A stretch of DNA of 64,000 bases from NCBI RefSeq assembly GCF_009909145.1, contig NZ_JAAAPJ010000001.1, positions 1,302,001 through 1,366,000 of the forward strand. The letters are read 5' to 3'. This DNA is from Corallococcus silvisoli (GTDB lineage: Bacteria > Myxococcota > Myxococcia > Myxococcales > Myxococcaceae). The notes under the pieces were generated by a model. It saw only the letters and a program-made list of their open reading frames with translations. It had not been told where the DNA came from and did no database searches. The translations under genes and the position numbers were made by a program. Below, in pieces: positions 36,101 to 44,712 of the stretch. Each line of letters starts with the position of its first letter. Within the stretch, counting starts at the first letter, position 1.

Positions 36101-36394
36101 GAGCTTCTGGTCATCGTCGACGCCGACCAGGACCAGGGAGGAGCCGGTCTGGATGAGCCGGAACTCTCCGTTGTCGCCATCGACGTCGAGCGGTCCGGCG
36201 ACGGGAATGCTGATGACATCCGTGGTGGGGGGGACGGGAGGGAGCTGAGGAGTCGAGGTGGTGGACACGGAGGTTCCGTTCTGTGGTGGAGAGACCGCGA
36301 GCGCGCTGGCGGCTGTGCTCAGCGCCCGCGAATGACCACGCCGTCGAACGACTGGAGCCGCTCCAGGAGGAGTCGGCGGCAACCGGCTCGTCAT
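33167..36394 (-). CDS. Large unknown protein with two C-terminal FGDP-type repeats
   Basis: About 1075 residues; no single known family spans it. The first ~420 residues alternate short strands in a beta-propeller-like fashion (VVALRDLVYVFWIDTANNSL, ALGMGLAVDPAGRLVALFAD). The middle (about 500-800) has amphipathic beta and helical stretches (SFGLSVKAGVSGRIAWQGG). The last ~126 residues contain two related ~50-residue modules: DVAYGANGHYRFIPGVTGTV with FNAATFGDP, and TVAFGIDTRWNVVGGLTGSV with SDSTFGDP. YGANGxY/FGDP modules recur at the ends of secreted carbohydrate-active bacterial proteins, so surface or glycan binding is possible. Start is uncertain (no ribosome site). A sigma-54-like element is upstream. 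Confidence 0.75.
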   Translation of the reverse strand: MTSRLPPTPPGAAPVVRRRGHSRALSTAASALAVSPPQNGTSVSTTSTPQLPPVPPTTDVISIPVAGPLDVDGDNGEFRLIQTGSSLVLVGVDDDQKLQGYFSSSTVAYLSRPQGNPKRLDPWTQFTIEKDSTQSTLDFETQKRIGVVALRDLVYVFWIDTANNSLCAARVAPGSGRATTDWCQISLPATTGGSSTPVKVLAKGVSACVGKGPTEILINYLAWDSSHNALQVCHLVLDTDGYNPLTNDWVSRVAPWSVTAPATSPTQTSSNLSHLDVRTILVSQPGATGTSAPVNCVIAALWDEAHFTATTFSWTLDAECHASPSPAPAPMLLTWPGSSPRSRKALGMGLAVDPAGRLVALFADNNKGNVISIAVIQDILPLRQLGTSATAPVWKEYGKIFTNATEDTEGPLSMCFSIGAIPESTSQDTSTLPIILGMAWVRSEYSVGSPIQMSSLKYGDFKLQTALHPPKQENMGGRLLTSICDPFPMPLPAPEVWGNASPDGMADWNMFDYEMDTTQEDVVLDEINIAASLGVQYSSKETASVEAFDGLKAGASFGLSVKAGVSGRIAWQGGKFTAQSIKVQTKAYRHPYFPLDDASPYLVRPYGCYFGRSLFWLRSQYGTATNLAFNQDASFSPAPLIVAHWPVASEDADETAAGDFFSYACTPGVVDSYTEAAINARMFSLYTECVNRLATAGNSQEQIRQIFTAPDGTDLSTFYTGQNYVAAVVKKYGTETNINGQKYLKFAMSGGSVCDGQYRVSSGQSTGFGVHLDINAYAGFVQSAEVGTPMGISATGETYVGASLDFSFSYKRESTSNSSSGVGVYTYLNTLAPTQSMSARLYILKEAYLWALELKYFPAIARDWYLQALRNAKAQGEFTSPTEEPNLDMLAGTTTADSLLLYEQSLPTRFLFVVTGWDQGPLQLAPTNVPKDLPGGYDIATFNAGVPDGSTFNLPGPCDVAYGANGHYRFIPGVTGTVTFNAATFGDPQSGGANLGYYRQLGYPNRTTYNVQQNFTRLCSENGTVNLGTTPTTVAFGIDTRWNVVGGLTGSVTASDSTFGDPAHGSGKELRVLRG

Positions 36395-36500
36395 CTGTCC
36401 CGGGTGGGGACGTGACGTTGTTCTCGGATCTGGACCAGTGGACACCCTGCGTCGTCCTGGAGCGCGATCGTGGTGGCGAGGGTCATCGGGCGGGTGCCGT

Positions 36501-36516
36501 AGCAAGCGCAGGGCCA
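36501..36516 (-). promoter_or_regulatory. Possible sigma-54 promoter for the large FGDP-repeat gene
   Basis: On the minus strand TGGCCCT-N4-TTGCT; GG and GC are 12 nt apart and TTGCT is exact, while two bases of the -24 box differ. It is about 107 nt before the chosen start. Confidence 0.4.
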
Positions 36517-36658
36517 GCGGTGGAGGCAGGCTCCTCCCAAGGGAGCGCCTGGAGCTCCTCGCTCGGAGCCACGGCGTCTGCGTCCAGCGCGGACGCAGGC
36601 GCGTTCTCGCGGAGGGGGAGGCGCTCGGGTCCGTGAGGGCTTCCCGGCGGCGCTCCTG

Positions 36659-37423
36659 TCACGACTCGACGACGAAGGTGGTGGAGTCCACCCCGGTGTT
36701 TCCCGTGATGGGGTCGTATGCCGTCACGGTGACTTCGTAGATGCCCGGCTGCTGGACGGACAGCGCTGCCTCGAAGGTGCTGGTCTTCCCGGCGTACTTC
36801 AGGGGGACCTGGGTGAGCGGCTTCCCGTTGTGTTTCACCGTGGCCTGCAGCTCATACCGGTTCGAGTCCCAGAGCCCGTTGGGCTCGGTAGGGCAGCCAC
36901 ACATGAGCGTGAGGTTGGCGCGAAGAGGAACGGTGAGCTTCTTGTCGGCTGGGAGCTTGAGGAACTCGTGCGCTGACGGGGTCACCACATGCATCACGAA
37001 GCCGGGAAGCTCCAGGATGAGGCCATCGCCCTCGATGTGCTTGCCGGGCAGCATCCAGAGTTGGGTCGTGCTGGTGGCGAGTGCCTGCCGCTGCGCGAGG
37101 GGGCCGGACACCTCCACGGTCACCAGCCGCGGCTCGGTGAGGTCCAGGGTGGCCGTGAACTTCGCGGAGGACTCGTCCGCGAGCGGTGCCCCGCGCACCT
37201 GCGGTTGCTTCATCAGCGTCTGGGTGTTGCCTGTCGAGCCGGCGATGACACCGCTGACCAGCACCTGGCCGGACTGTGCATCCCGGAGCACCACCCGAAC
37301 GCCTCCCATGGACGTCCCGACGAACTTGCCGTCCCGGGCGCGAGCCCTCACCACCAGCCGGGTCTCGGTTGCCAGGGTCGTCGTGGAGAACAACAACAGG
37401 GTGCAGAAAATGAGGCTGCGCAT
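36659..37423 (-). CDS. Secreted protein of unknown function, beta-rich
   Basis: 254 residues from an ATG at 37423 with GGAG upstream. Signal peptide MRSLIFCTLLLFSTTTLA with cleavage after Ala. The mature protein is beta-rich; the last ~90 residues (RYELQATVKHNGKPLTQVPL, then PGIYEVTVTAYDPITGNTGV) look like an immunoglobulin/CARDB-type domain. One Cys-Gly-Cys (MCGCPTEPNGLW) in the middle. It lies 5' of the large FGDP-repeat gene on the same strand and may be expressed with it. Confidence 0.75.
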   Translation of the reverse strand: MRSLIFCTLLLFSTTTLATETRLVVRARARDGKFVGTSMGGVRVVLRDAQSGQVLVSGVIAGSTGNTQTLMKQPQVRGAPLADESSAKFTATLDLTEPRLVTVEVSGPLAQRQALATSTTQLWMLPGKHIEGDGLILELPGFVMHVVTPSAHEFLKLPADKKLTVPLRANLTLMCGCPTEPNGLWDSNRYELQATVKHNGKPLTQVPLKYAGKTSTFEAALSVQQPGIYEVTVTAYDPITGNTGVDSTTFVVES

Positions 37424-37667
37424 GGCTCGCTCCGTGTCGGAAGAATTCCGCACCGGATGGATACCAGATGGGTTGTCTTCAGGCCGCCTGTATCCGCCTC
37501 CGCGCGCGGCCGTTGATGCTCGCGGTTCGGGAGCGACAAACCAGAGGCGCAAAGGCAGAAAAGATGGCCAGGGCCTGTTGCGCCTGTTTCAGGGTCATGT
37601 CTGGTCTTGGCGCGGCCTCCAGGGCGTCCTCTGCTTCGCGTCAGTCGCGGACATCCCGTGCTCCGCG

Positions 37668-39536
37668 TCAGGCCCGTGCATCCGCCGCGGGCAGTGACAC
37701 GAGGAAGCAGGCCCCGCCGCCGTCGTCGCCCTGCTGACAGCGGATGCTGCCGCCGTGCAGCTCCACGATCTGCCGGCAGAGGTACAGCCCGATGCCGGAG
37801 CCTCGGGTGCCCGCCTCCGTTCCGGGGCGGTGGTGCTCGACGCGAAAGAACTTGTCGAAGATGCGCTCGCGGAACTCCTCGGGGACGCCGGGGCCGTTGT
37901 CGGTGACGGAGATGCGCACGGTCCGCTGTCCGTCCTGGCTCACCACTCCGACGGTCAGCCGGACCTGCCCGGTGGAGGGCGTGTACTTGAGGGCATTGGA
38001 CAGCAGGTTGTCCAAGACCACCCGCAGGCGGACTGGATCCGCCCAGAACGTGGAGGGGGCTCCCTCCACGGAGAGTTCCACGTGGGGGCCGTCGTCCTCG
38101 GTGCGCGCGCGACAGCGGCGGACGCACTCGGAGGCCAGGGCCGCGGGGGAGAAGTGCTCCCGGGAGAGCTTGAGCTGTCCGGCCTCGATGCGGGTCAGGT
38201 CGAGGAACTCGTCCACCGTCTCCGCGAGCTGCTCCACGCCGCCCAGTGAGGTCCGCACGAGCTCCTGGTTCCGGGGGGAGAGGGAGGCGGCGGACTCCTG
38301 GAGCATGAGGAGCGTCATCCGCAGCGTGGTGAGTGGAGTGCCCAGCTCGTGGGAGGCCACCGCCACCAGCTCCGCGCGCATCTCGTCCAGGCGCACGAGC
38401 TCCGTCACGTCATAGAGGAGCAGCAGCGCCGCGTCGCGCTCCGCGGAGAGGCTTGGCACGGGGACCACGCGTGGAAGCAGCCGGTGGATTCGCTCGTCCC
38501 GGGTGATGCGGAGGGCGCGGCCCAGGTCCGCCAGGGGCGGCGCGCTGTGCGGCGAGGAGGCCAGCTCCAGCACGGCACGAGGGTCGAAGCCACTGAGCGT
38601 GAGCTCGTGGATGTTCTCGAGCGATGGGATGCCCGAGGCGATGAGCAGCTCGTGGGCGCTGCGATTGGCGGAGAGCACGCGGCCCGTGACGTCCAGCAGC
38701 ACCACCGCGTCGGGGAGCGCCTCCAGCGTGGCTTCCAGGGCGGCCTTGGCCTGGAGGACCTCACCCAGCTTCGAGCGGCGGAACTCCGCGAGGTCGGTCG
38801 CCATCTGGTTGAAGGCACTCGCGAGTTGACCCAGCTCATCGCCCGACTCCACGGGAATGGCCTCTCCGAACTCGCCGCGGCGGATGGTCTCCGCCCCGCG
38901 TGTCAGCCGGCGCAAGGGGAGGATGACCGAGCGGGCCAGGTGGAGCGCCAGGAGGGCGGAGGTGAGCAGCGCCACGACGGTGATGGTCAGCACCACGCGC
39001 AGCGCTCGGATGGACTCCTCGTGCGCGAAGCGGGCCACCTGCCGCGTCGCATCGAAGTGGTGGTCCCGGATGCTCAGGGTCGTCGCGGCGGCATGTCGGA
39101 GCAGCGGGTTGGCCTCGCGGTGGTAGCGCCCGAGCGCATCGGGGGTGCCGGCCCCGGCCGCGATGCGATTCGCGGCGTCGCGATAGGCCTCGACCTCCTC
39201 GCGCAGGAGGGTGGCGGCCTGATGCTCGGGCCGCGTGGTCAGCAGCGCGGCCAGCTGCGCGAGGGCCTCGTCCGTGCTCTGGCGCTTCGGACCCAGCGCG
39301 TGGTCATCGCCCGTGAGGGCCAGCAGGAGCGCGTCGTCCTCTCGCTCCAGCGCGCTGCCCAGCCGCGCGGTGGCGGCGGTGGCCTCGTCGCTGTCCTTCA
39401 CCGTGGCGCCCACCTCGCCGCTGAGGCGGGTGAGCGTGGCCAGCGTCCACAAGCTCGCGCTCACCGTGGTGAGCACGAGCAGGACACACGCGACGAGGAA
39501 TCTGGCCCGAAGGCCCCAGTGTCGAGGCATGGGCAT
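37668..39536 (-). CDS. Membrane sensor histidine kinase (HAMP-PAS-HisKA-HATPase)
   Basis: About 622 residues. TM1 (12-31) and TM2 (about 181-204) flank a helical sensor region. Then HAMP (204-256), PAS (about 265-385; LEALPDAVVLLDVTGRVLSA), HisKA with ASHELGTPLTTLR (His396) and an ATPase domain with DNLLSNALKYTP (N box), DNGPGVPEEFRERIFDKFFR (G1/F) and GSGIGLYLCRQIVELHGG (G2). It follows the response regulator gene by about 10 bp on the same strand; the pair is one operon and very likely one phosphorelay. The signal is unknown. Confidence 0.93.
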   Translation of the reverse strand: MPMPRHWGLRARFLVACVLLVLTTVSASLWTLATLTRLSGEVGATVKDSDEATAATARLGSALEREDDALLLALTGDDHALGPKRQSTDEALAQLAALLTTRPEHQAATLLREEVEAYRDAANRIAAGAGTPDALGRYHREANPLLRHAAATTLSIRDHHFDATRQVARFAHEESIRALRVVLTITVVALLTSALLALHLARSVILPLRRLTRGAETIRRGEFGEAIPVESGDELGQLASAFNQMATDLAEFRRSKLGEVLQAKAALEATLEALPDAVVLLDVTGRVLSANRSAHELLIASGIPSLENIHELTLSGFDPRAVLELASSPHSAPPLADLGRALRITRDERIHRLLPRVVPVPSLSAERDAALLLLYDVTELVRLDEMRAELVAVASHELGTPLTTLRMTLLMLQESAASLSPRNQELVRTSLGGVEQLAETVDEFLDLTRIEAGQLKLSREHFSPAALASECVRRCRARTEDDGPHVELSVEGAPSTFWADPVRLRVVLDNLLSNALKYTPSTGQVRLTVGVVSQDGQRTVRISVTDNGPGVPEEFRERIFDKFFRVEHHRPGTEAGTRGSGIGLYLCRQIVELHGGSIRCQQGDDGGGACFLVSLPAADARA

Positions 39537-39546
39537 GCAGTTCTTC

Positions 39547-40923
39547 TCAGACGAGCCCGTAGCGCTTGCGCTTGCGCTGGAGGGTGGTGGCATCGATGCC
39601 GAGGACCCGCGCCGCGGCCTCCAGCGTGGGGGCCTGGGTGATGATGGACGCGATGTGCTCCCGCTCGAGTTCGTCGAGGCTCACCATGTCCCCCACGCGC
39701 ACCCGCGCTCCGCCTCCGCCGAGGGGCGCGCGCGTGGCGGTGAGTCCCAGGTCTCCGGGCCCCAGCGTGGCGGAGGCGCCCAGGATGACGGCGCGCTCCA
39801 CGGCGTTGCGCAGCTCGCGCAGGTTCCCCGGCCAGGGGTGCGCCGCGATGGCGGCCTCCGCCTCCTGAGAGAACGCGAGGCCTGGCCGGCGCTGCTGGCG
39901 CGCGAAGAACGCCAGGTAGTGGCGCGCGAGCGGCACCACGTCCTCGGGGCGCTCCCGCAGGGCCGGCAGCGTGAGCATCAACACGTTGATGCGATAGAGG
40001 AGGTCGTCCCGAAACCGCCCCGCGCGCGCCTCGTCCTCCAGGGGACGATGCGTCGCGGCGAGGATGCGGACATGGGCCCTGCGCTCGCGCGCCTCGCCAA
40101 GCCGCTCATAGGTCCGGTCATTGAGGAAGCGCAGGAGGCGGGCCTGGGCGTCTGGAGACAGGTCGCCAATCTCATCGAGGAAGAGGGTGCCGCCCTCCGC
40201 CTCCTGTACCTTGCCCGCGACGTCCGAGACCGCCCCCGTGAAGGCGCCGCGCCGGTGGCCGAACAGCACGCTGCTCATCAGGTCGTTGGAGAGCGCCGGG
40301 CAGTTCACGCTCACGAACGGAGCGCCCGCGCGCGGGCTGTGCTCGTGAATCCAGTGGGCGAACACGTTCTTGCCGGTGCCGCTCTCCCCGCGCAGCAAGA
40401 CCACCGAGTCCGACGCCGCCGCGCGTGCCGCGGTCTCCAGGAAGCCGTGGAACAGCGCGCTCTTCGAGGTGAAGACATGCCCGACATCGCTGTCGTCGAG
40501 CCGCTGCTCGAGCTCGACCACGCGCCGGCGCAGGCGCTGGGCTCGCAGGAGGCGATCCGCGGCGAGCCGGACCTGGTCCGGGGTGAAGGGCTTGGGCAGG
40601 TAGTCCGCGGCGCCGCGCTTCATCGCCTCCACGGCGCTCTCGAACGTGGCGAACGCGGTGATGACGACGACCCCTGCGTCGGGCTGCCGGCGCAGCAGCT
40701 CGGGGAGCGCGTCGAGCCCGGACTCGGCGCCCAGCCACAGGTCGAGGAAGACGACGTCGAACCGTCCGTGCTCGAGGGCCTCCTGCGCGGCGCTGGGGGT
40801 CCCGACCCCGAGCACCCGTCCCCCCGCCGCCTCCAGACACAGCCGGAGGGACTGACGGACGCCGGGGTCGTCGTCCACCACCAGCGCGGTCCAGGGAACG
40901 TCATGTCGCTCGGGAGGAGGCAT
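39547..40923 (-). CDS. NtrC-family response regulator, sigma-54 activator
   Basis: 458 residues: receiver domain (VVDDDP acidic pocket, phospho-acceptor Asp61, Lys in YLPKPF), AAA+ domain with Walker A GESGTGKN (about 179-186), the sigma-54 contact loop GAFTGA (226-231) and Walker B LFLDEIGD, then a Fis-type helix-turn-helix (LEAAARVLGIDATTLQRKRK). All elements needed to activate sigma-54 promoters are intact. Partner of the kinase downstream. It is divergent from the Wzy-like gene, which has a sigma-54-like promoter in the shared 236-bp region. Confidence 0.95.
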   Translation of the reverse strand: MPPPERHDVPWTALVVDDDPGVRQSLRLCLEAAGGRVLGVGTPSAAQEALEHGRFDVVFLDLWLGAESGLDALPELLRRQPDAGVVVITAFATFESAVEAMKRGAADYLPKPFTPDQVRLAADRLLRAQRLRRRVVELEQRLDDSDVGHVFTSKSALFHGFLETAARAAASDSVVLLRGESGTGKNVFAHWIHEHSPRAGAPFVSVNCPALSNDLMSSVLFGHRRGAFTGAVSDVAGKVQEAEGGTLFLDEIGDLSPDAQARLLRFLNDRTYERLGEARERRAHVRILAATHRPLEDEARAGRFRDDLLYRINVLMLTLPALRERPEDVVPLARHYLAFFARQQRRPGLAFSQEAEAAIAAHPWPGNLRELRNAVERAVILGASATLGPGDLGLTATRAPLGGGGARVRVGDMVSLDELEREHIASIITQAPTLEAAARVLGIDATTLQRKRKRYGLV

Positions 40924-41082
40924 GGAACAGCCAGCCTAGCGTGTGGGGCGAGGCGTCAGAAGCAACGCGGAGGGTGAGGCGCGGGCGGGCCCCCAGGGCG
41001 AGCAGGCATTTCGCCGGTTCCGAATCCCGCCCAGGCGGCGGAATGCCTGGACGCGCGTGGTCCGTGCCCTCGGAGGAGTCCC

Positions 41083-41098
41083 TGGCACGTGTGTCGCA
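41083..41098 (+). promoter_or_regulatory. Sigma-54-like promoter for the Wzy-like gene
   Basis: TGGCACG-N4-TCGCA: the -24 box is exact, GG and GC are 12 nt apart and the -12 box has one mismatch. The start codon is 62 nt downstream, and the divergent neighbour encodes a sigma-54 activator. Confidence 0.55.
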
Positions 41099-41159
41099 AA
41101 GCGGCCCGGCGTGAGTCGCTCTGCGTGCTCCACCTTCGGCGAGTCGAACGCCGCGCCCC

Positions 41160-42704
41160 ATGTACGCTCCACCGAACCCCTCCTATTGGCGCTACGCCGC
41201 GTTGCTCGTGGGCCTGGGGCTGGCTTGCATTGGCGGTGCCGCGGTGAGCGACGGCAATCCCATCATCACCGTGGCGCCGGTGGTGGCCGCGACCGTGGTG
41301 TGGGGGATGACGAAGGCCCCGCTGCGCTACCAGGCGCTCGCGGTCCTCTACCTGGTGCTCGCGGTGGACTATACGCCCGAGCGCCCACAGTCGATGTTCT
41401 GGAAGTCGCCCCTCTTTCCCCTGGGGCAGCTGCTGTTCTCCCAGTTGCATGAGCTGGTGGGCATTGGCGCGCTGCGCTTCCCGCTCATCGACGTGCTCAT
41501 CATCGGCCTGATTGGGCTGGGCATCTACCGGCGAGCGACGAAGTCCACCATCGACCCACCCGTGGTGCCGCTGCCCCGGCCGCTCATCGTGCTGGTGGCG
41601 CTGTCGGCCGTCACCATCCTGTGGATGGAGGTCTGGGGCATCCTCAACGGCGGGGACGTGAAGAACTCGCTGTGGCAGTGGCATCAGGCGGCGTGCATGC
41701 CGCTCATGGTCATGATGTTCCACTACAGCCTGCGAGGGCCCCAGGACTGGCCGGCCGTGGCCCGGACGGTCATCGCTGGCGCGCTCACCAAGTCCGCGGT
41801 GAGCACGTACTTCGCGGTCGTCGTCATCCCGGAGATCGGCAAGGAGATTGAGTACACCACGTGCCACTCGGACTCGATGACCTTCATCTTCGCGCTCATG
41901 GTGTGTGTCACCCGATGGCTGGAGCGACCCAAGGCGGCCCATGCCATCCGCGGGATCGTCGTCGCGGTGCTGGTGTTCGTCGGGATGTTCTACAACGACC
42001 GTCGGCTGGCGTATGTGAGCATGGTGGGGTCGATGGGGGCCGCGTACCTGTTCAATCCGTGGACGCCGCTGAAGAAGTTCGTCACGCGCGCGGCCATCCT
42101 GATGCTTCCGCTCGGCGTCGTGTATCTGGGCGTCGGCTGGAACTCGAGCAGTGGCGTCTTCAAGCCGGTGCAGACGTTCCGCTCCCTCGTCGAGGGCCAG
42201 CACGCGGAAGGGGAGCTGGACTACCGCGACATCGAGAATCTCAATCTCATCGCCACGTGGAGCAGCCATCCGCTGGTGGGGGTCGGCTATGGGCATGAGT
42301 TCGTGCTGGATTACCCGATGCCGGATATTGCCTTCGTGTTCCCCCAGTTCCGGTATCACCCGCACAACTCGCTGCTGGGGTTGCTCGCGTTTGGTGGCGT
42401 GCTGGGATTCACGGGCATCTGGATGTACCTGGTGGCGACCGTGTACCTGACCGCGCGCGCGTACCACCGCAGCTACGCGGCGGAGCACCGGTCCGCCGCG
42501 CTGGTCATCATCGGCGTGGTGGCGTCGTACCTGAATCAGGTGTTCGGAGACATGGGCATCATCTCGTACATCTGCACCATGCTCGTGGCGGTGAGTGTGA
42601 CCATGACCGGGAAGATGGCGATGGTGACGGGGGCCTGGCCGTGGCCAGGGCGCGAGCGGGCGCTGGGGCTCCGTCCTGTGACGGATCACCGCGAAGTGGC
42701 GTGA
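41160..42704 (+). CDS. Wzy/O-antigen-ligase-like polysaccharide membrane protein
   Basis: 514 residues with about 10-12 transmembrane helices and a long periplasmic loop (about 330-400). Near the C-terminus, FRYHPHNSLLGLLAFGGVLG matches the Wzy_C/O-antigen ligase signature, where the His-Asn in HNSLLG is highly conserved. Such proteins polymerise or ligate lipid-linked sugar repeats at the outer face of the inner membrane. There are no other polysaccharide genes next to it, so it would work with a locus elsewhere. Its end overlaps the convergent neighbour by 19 bp. Confidence 0.88.
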   Translation: MYAPPNPSYWRYAALLVGLGLACIGGAAVSDGNPIITVAPVVAATVVWGMTKAPLRYQALAVLYLVLAVDYTPERPQSMFWKSPLFPLGQLLFSQLHELVGIGALRFPLIDVLIIGLIGLGIYRRATKSTIDPPVVPLPRPLIVLVALSAVTILWMEVWGILNGGDVKNSLWQWHQAACMPLMVMMFHYSLRGPQDWPAVARTVIAGALTKSAVSTYFAVVVIPEIGKEIEYTTCHSDSMTFIFALMVCVTRWLERPKAAHAIRGIVVAVLVFVGMFYNDRRLAYVSMVGSMGAAYLFNPWTPLKKFVTRAAILMLPLGVVYLGVGWNSSSGVFKPVQTFRSLVEGQHAEGELDYRDIENLNLIATWSSHPLVGVGYGHEFVLDYPMPDIAFVFPQFRYHPHNSLLGLLAFGGVLGFTGIWMYLVATVYLTARAYHRSYAAEHRSAALVIIGVVASYLNQVFGDMGIISYICTMLVAVSVTMTGKMAMVTGAWPWPGRERALGLRPVTDHREVA

Positions 42705-43747
42705 GCCCGCGTCGAGCGTCCCCTGGCGCGCTCGACACGCACGAGCAGCTCCGGGTCCGCGAGCCTGTTCGCGATGGCGGCGGCCCGTGAGAGCGTGCTC
42801 GCGTCGTCCGGGGCGCCCTGGATGCGCGCGAGCATCAGCAGGCCCATCACGCGCAGGCGCACGTAGCCGCCATCGCCCGCGTGCTCGCAGGCCCGGCGCG
42901 CCGCTTCGAGCGCCGCGTCCCGCTCGCCGCGCTGATTCAGGCCGAACGCCAGCCCCGCGTCGCGGCGGTAGCTGGCGAAGGGATGGACGTCGTCGGTGGG
43001 CAGGGCGCGGTACAGCGCGAGCGCCCGCGCGAAGTCGCCGCGCCGGTTGGCGTCGAAGGCCGCGTGGTCGACCAGGCGGGCCTCGAAGCACGCGGCATCC
43101 GCGGGCTCCAGCTCCGCGCGGGACGTGTCGAGCAGTCGCCGCGCCCGTTCCAGGTGTGGACGCGCGGCGGCCTCCGCGCGCTCCACGTCCATCTCCAAAC
43201 GGGTCAGCAGATAGCTCGTCGCGAGGTGATGCTCCAACCGCGCCGCCGGCGTGTCCGCGAGCGCCGCGGCGCTCTCCAGCAATGGCTGGGCCTCGGTGAA
43301 GGCCCGCCTGCGCAGCGCCACACCCGCCAGCCCCAGGAGGATCCAGACGCGTGCCCTCGACTCCGAGAGGGGTGGGCGCTCCCACAAGCGCAGCTGGTCC
43401 ACACACAGCTGGATGGGCAGGTCCCCGAAGGGGCTGTGGTACGTCCCCATCCAGCGGGCCTGGGCCTCGACGCTCGCGGGCACGCCGAACACCCGCAGGA
43501 GCCGCTGGCCGATGAGGCCGCCGTCGCGCTGTCCCCGTCCGCGCAGGCGCCGGAGCGCCCGCTCCACGGAGGTCACCTCCTCGGACAGCCCCCGCTCGAC
43601 GAGCTTCCAGGCGACGGCGGTGAGCGTGCCGTGCTCCGACACCAGGGCCTTGAGGTAGTCGTCCCACGTGTAGCCCACGGGGGCCTGGGCCTCGCCCGCG
43701 CGTTGTCCGGTTTTCTGTCCGCTCCCGTGGGACCGCCCCGGTGCCAT
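42686..43747 (-). CDS. Protein with TPR-like helical repeats, unknown function
   Basis: About 353 residues. From residue ~115 on, helix pairs such as ARVWILLGLAGVALRRRAFT and GDFARALALYRAL follow the TPR pattern. The first ~100 residues resemble a small DNA- or protein-binding domain (YTWDDYLKALVSEHGTLTAV, then RALRRLRGRG), which occurs in myxobacterial regulators of unknown role. ATG at 43747; a GTG at 43777 is an alternative. Divergent from the phosphoesterase over ~35 bp. Confidence 0.72.
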   Translation of the reverse strand: MAPGRSHGSGQKTGQRAGEAQAPVGYTWDDYLKALVSEHGTLTAVAWKLVERGLSEEVTSVERALRRLRGRGQRDGGLIGQRLLRVFGVPASVEAQARWMGTYHSPFGDLPIQLCVDQLRLWERPPLSESRARVWILLGLAGVALRRRAFTEAQPLLESAAALADTPAARLEHHLATSYLLTRLEMDVERAEAAARPHLERARRLLDTSRAELEPADAACFEARLVDHAAFDANRRGDFARALALYRALPTDDVHPFASYRRDAGLAFGLNQRGERDAALEAARRACEHAGDGGYVRLRVMGLLMLARIQGAPDDASTLSRAAAIANRLADPELLVRVERARGRSTRAHATSR

Positions 43748-43782
43748 CGTGTCGTCAGCCTCGCCTCGAAAGGACACGCGCC

Positions 43783-44712
43783 ATGCGCCTGCTGCTCATC
43801 TCCGACACCCATGGACATCTCGACATCATCGAGCGGCTCGCGAAGGAGTCCCGGGCCGACGCAGTCTTGCACGCAGGGGACTTCGGCTTCTACGACGGCG
43901 GTAGCGTGGAGCGCATCGAGTCGCGCGAGCTGTTCCTCCGGGTCGTCCACTCGAAGCTGCGCGGCGACGCGAAGCCGCGGGCCAAGAAGCTGAAGGGCGA
44001 CGCCCTGCGCGCCTTCGTCCGCGAGCAGCTGCCGCTGTCCGACCTCGGCGGGTGGCTGGACTCCGGGCGGGGATTCTCCCTGCCCACGTTCGCGGTGTGG
44101 GGCAATCACGAGGATGGCGCCGTGGTCTCCGCGCTGCTGGAGGGGAAGAGGCGCGTCCCCAACCTGACGCTGCTGGGGACGGCGACCTGTGGCCCCTTCC
44201 GCTTCTTCGGCCTGGGGGGAAACCTCCTCCCGGCGCTGCTGGGAGAGAACGCGCCGCTCGATGGGGGCCGGGGGAAGATCCTCACGACGGAGCGGGAGCT
44301 GTCAGCGCTGCTCGACTCCGCGCCGCCGAGGGTCGCGGGGGAGGTCCGCGTGCTCGTGACCCACGTGAGCCCTGGGAAGGAGCCGCTGGTCGGACTCCTC
44401 GCGACGGCCCTCGACGCGGACCTGACCGTCTCCGGGCACATGGGTTCGCCCTATGGCTGTGTCTGGGATGACTTCGCGGTGCGTGGCCCCTCCGAGGCCG
44501 AGAAGCGGCTCGCCAGCGCCGTGGCGGTGCTCCCAAAGGCCCTGCGGGCACGGCTCCCCGCGCCCGCGTCAGACGAGGGCCGGGCCCGCTGGTACCGGGG
44601 CACCTTCCACGTCAACCTCCCGGATGCGCCGGATGGTCACGCCGTGGTCGAGTTCGTGGGTGGACGCGTGCGGTTGGAGACGGTGTCCGCCGGTCTGCCC
44701 TCGCGGTCATGA
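43783..44712 (+). CDS. Cytoplasmic calcineurin-like metallophosphoesterase
   Basis: 309 residues from an ATG at 43783 with AAGGA upstream. ISDTHGH (Asp, His), HAGDFG (Asp), WGNHED (Asn, His), VTHVSPG (His) and VSGHMG (His) are the ordered metal ligands. The last position, normally GHTH, is GHMG, so one His is missing, which may lower or alter activity. No signal or membrane segment. Substrate unknown. Confidence 0.85.
   Translation: MRLLLISDTHGHLDIIERLAKESRADAVLHAGDFGFYDGGSVERIESRELFLRVVHSKLRGDAKPRAKKLKGDALRAFVREQLPLSDLGGWLDSGRGFSLPTFAVWGNHEDGAVVSALLEGKRRVPNLTLLGTATCGPFRFFGLGGNLLPALLGENAPLDGGRGKILTTERELSALLDSAPPRVAGEVRVLVTHVSPGKEPLVGLLATALDADLTVSGHMGSPYGCVWDDFAVRGPSEAEKRLASAVAVLPKALRARLPAPASDEGRARWYRGTFHVNLPDAPDGHAVVEFVGGRVRLETVSAGLPSRS

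Noticed and set aside
40956..43667. 903-codon antisense frame across the Wzy-like gene
   Set aside because: His/Arg/Asp-rich shadow of transmembrane codons; the sense strand has the Wzy_C motif and helices.
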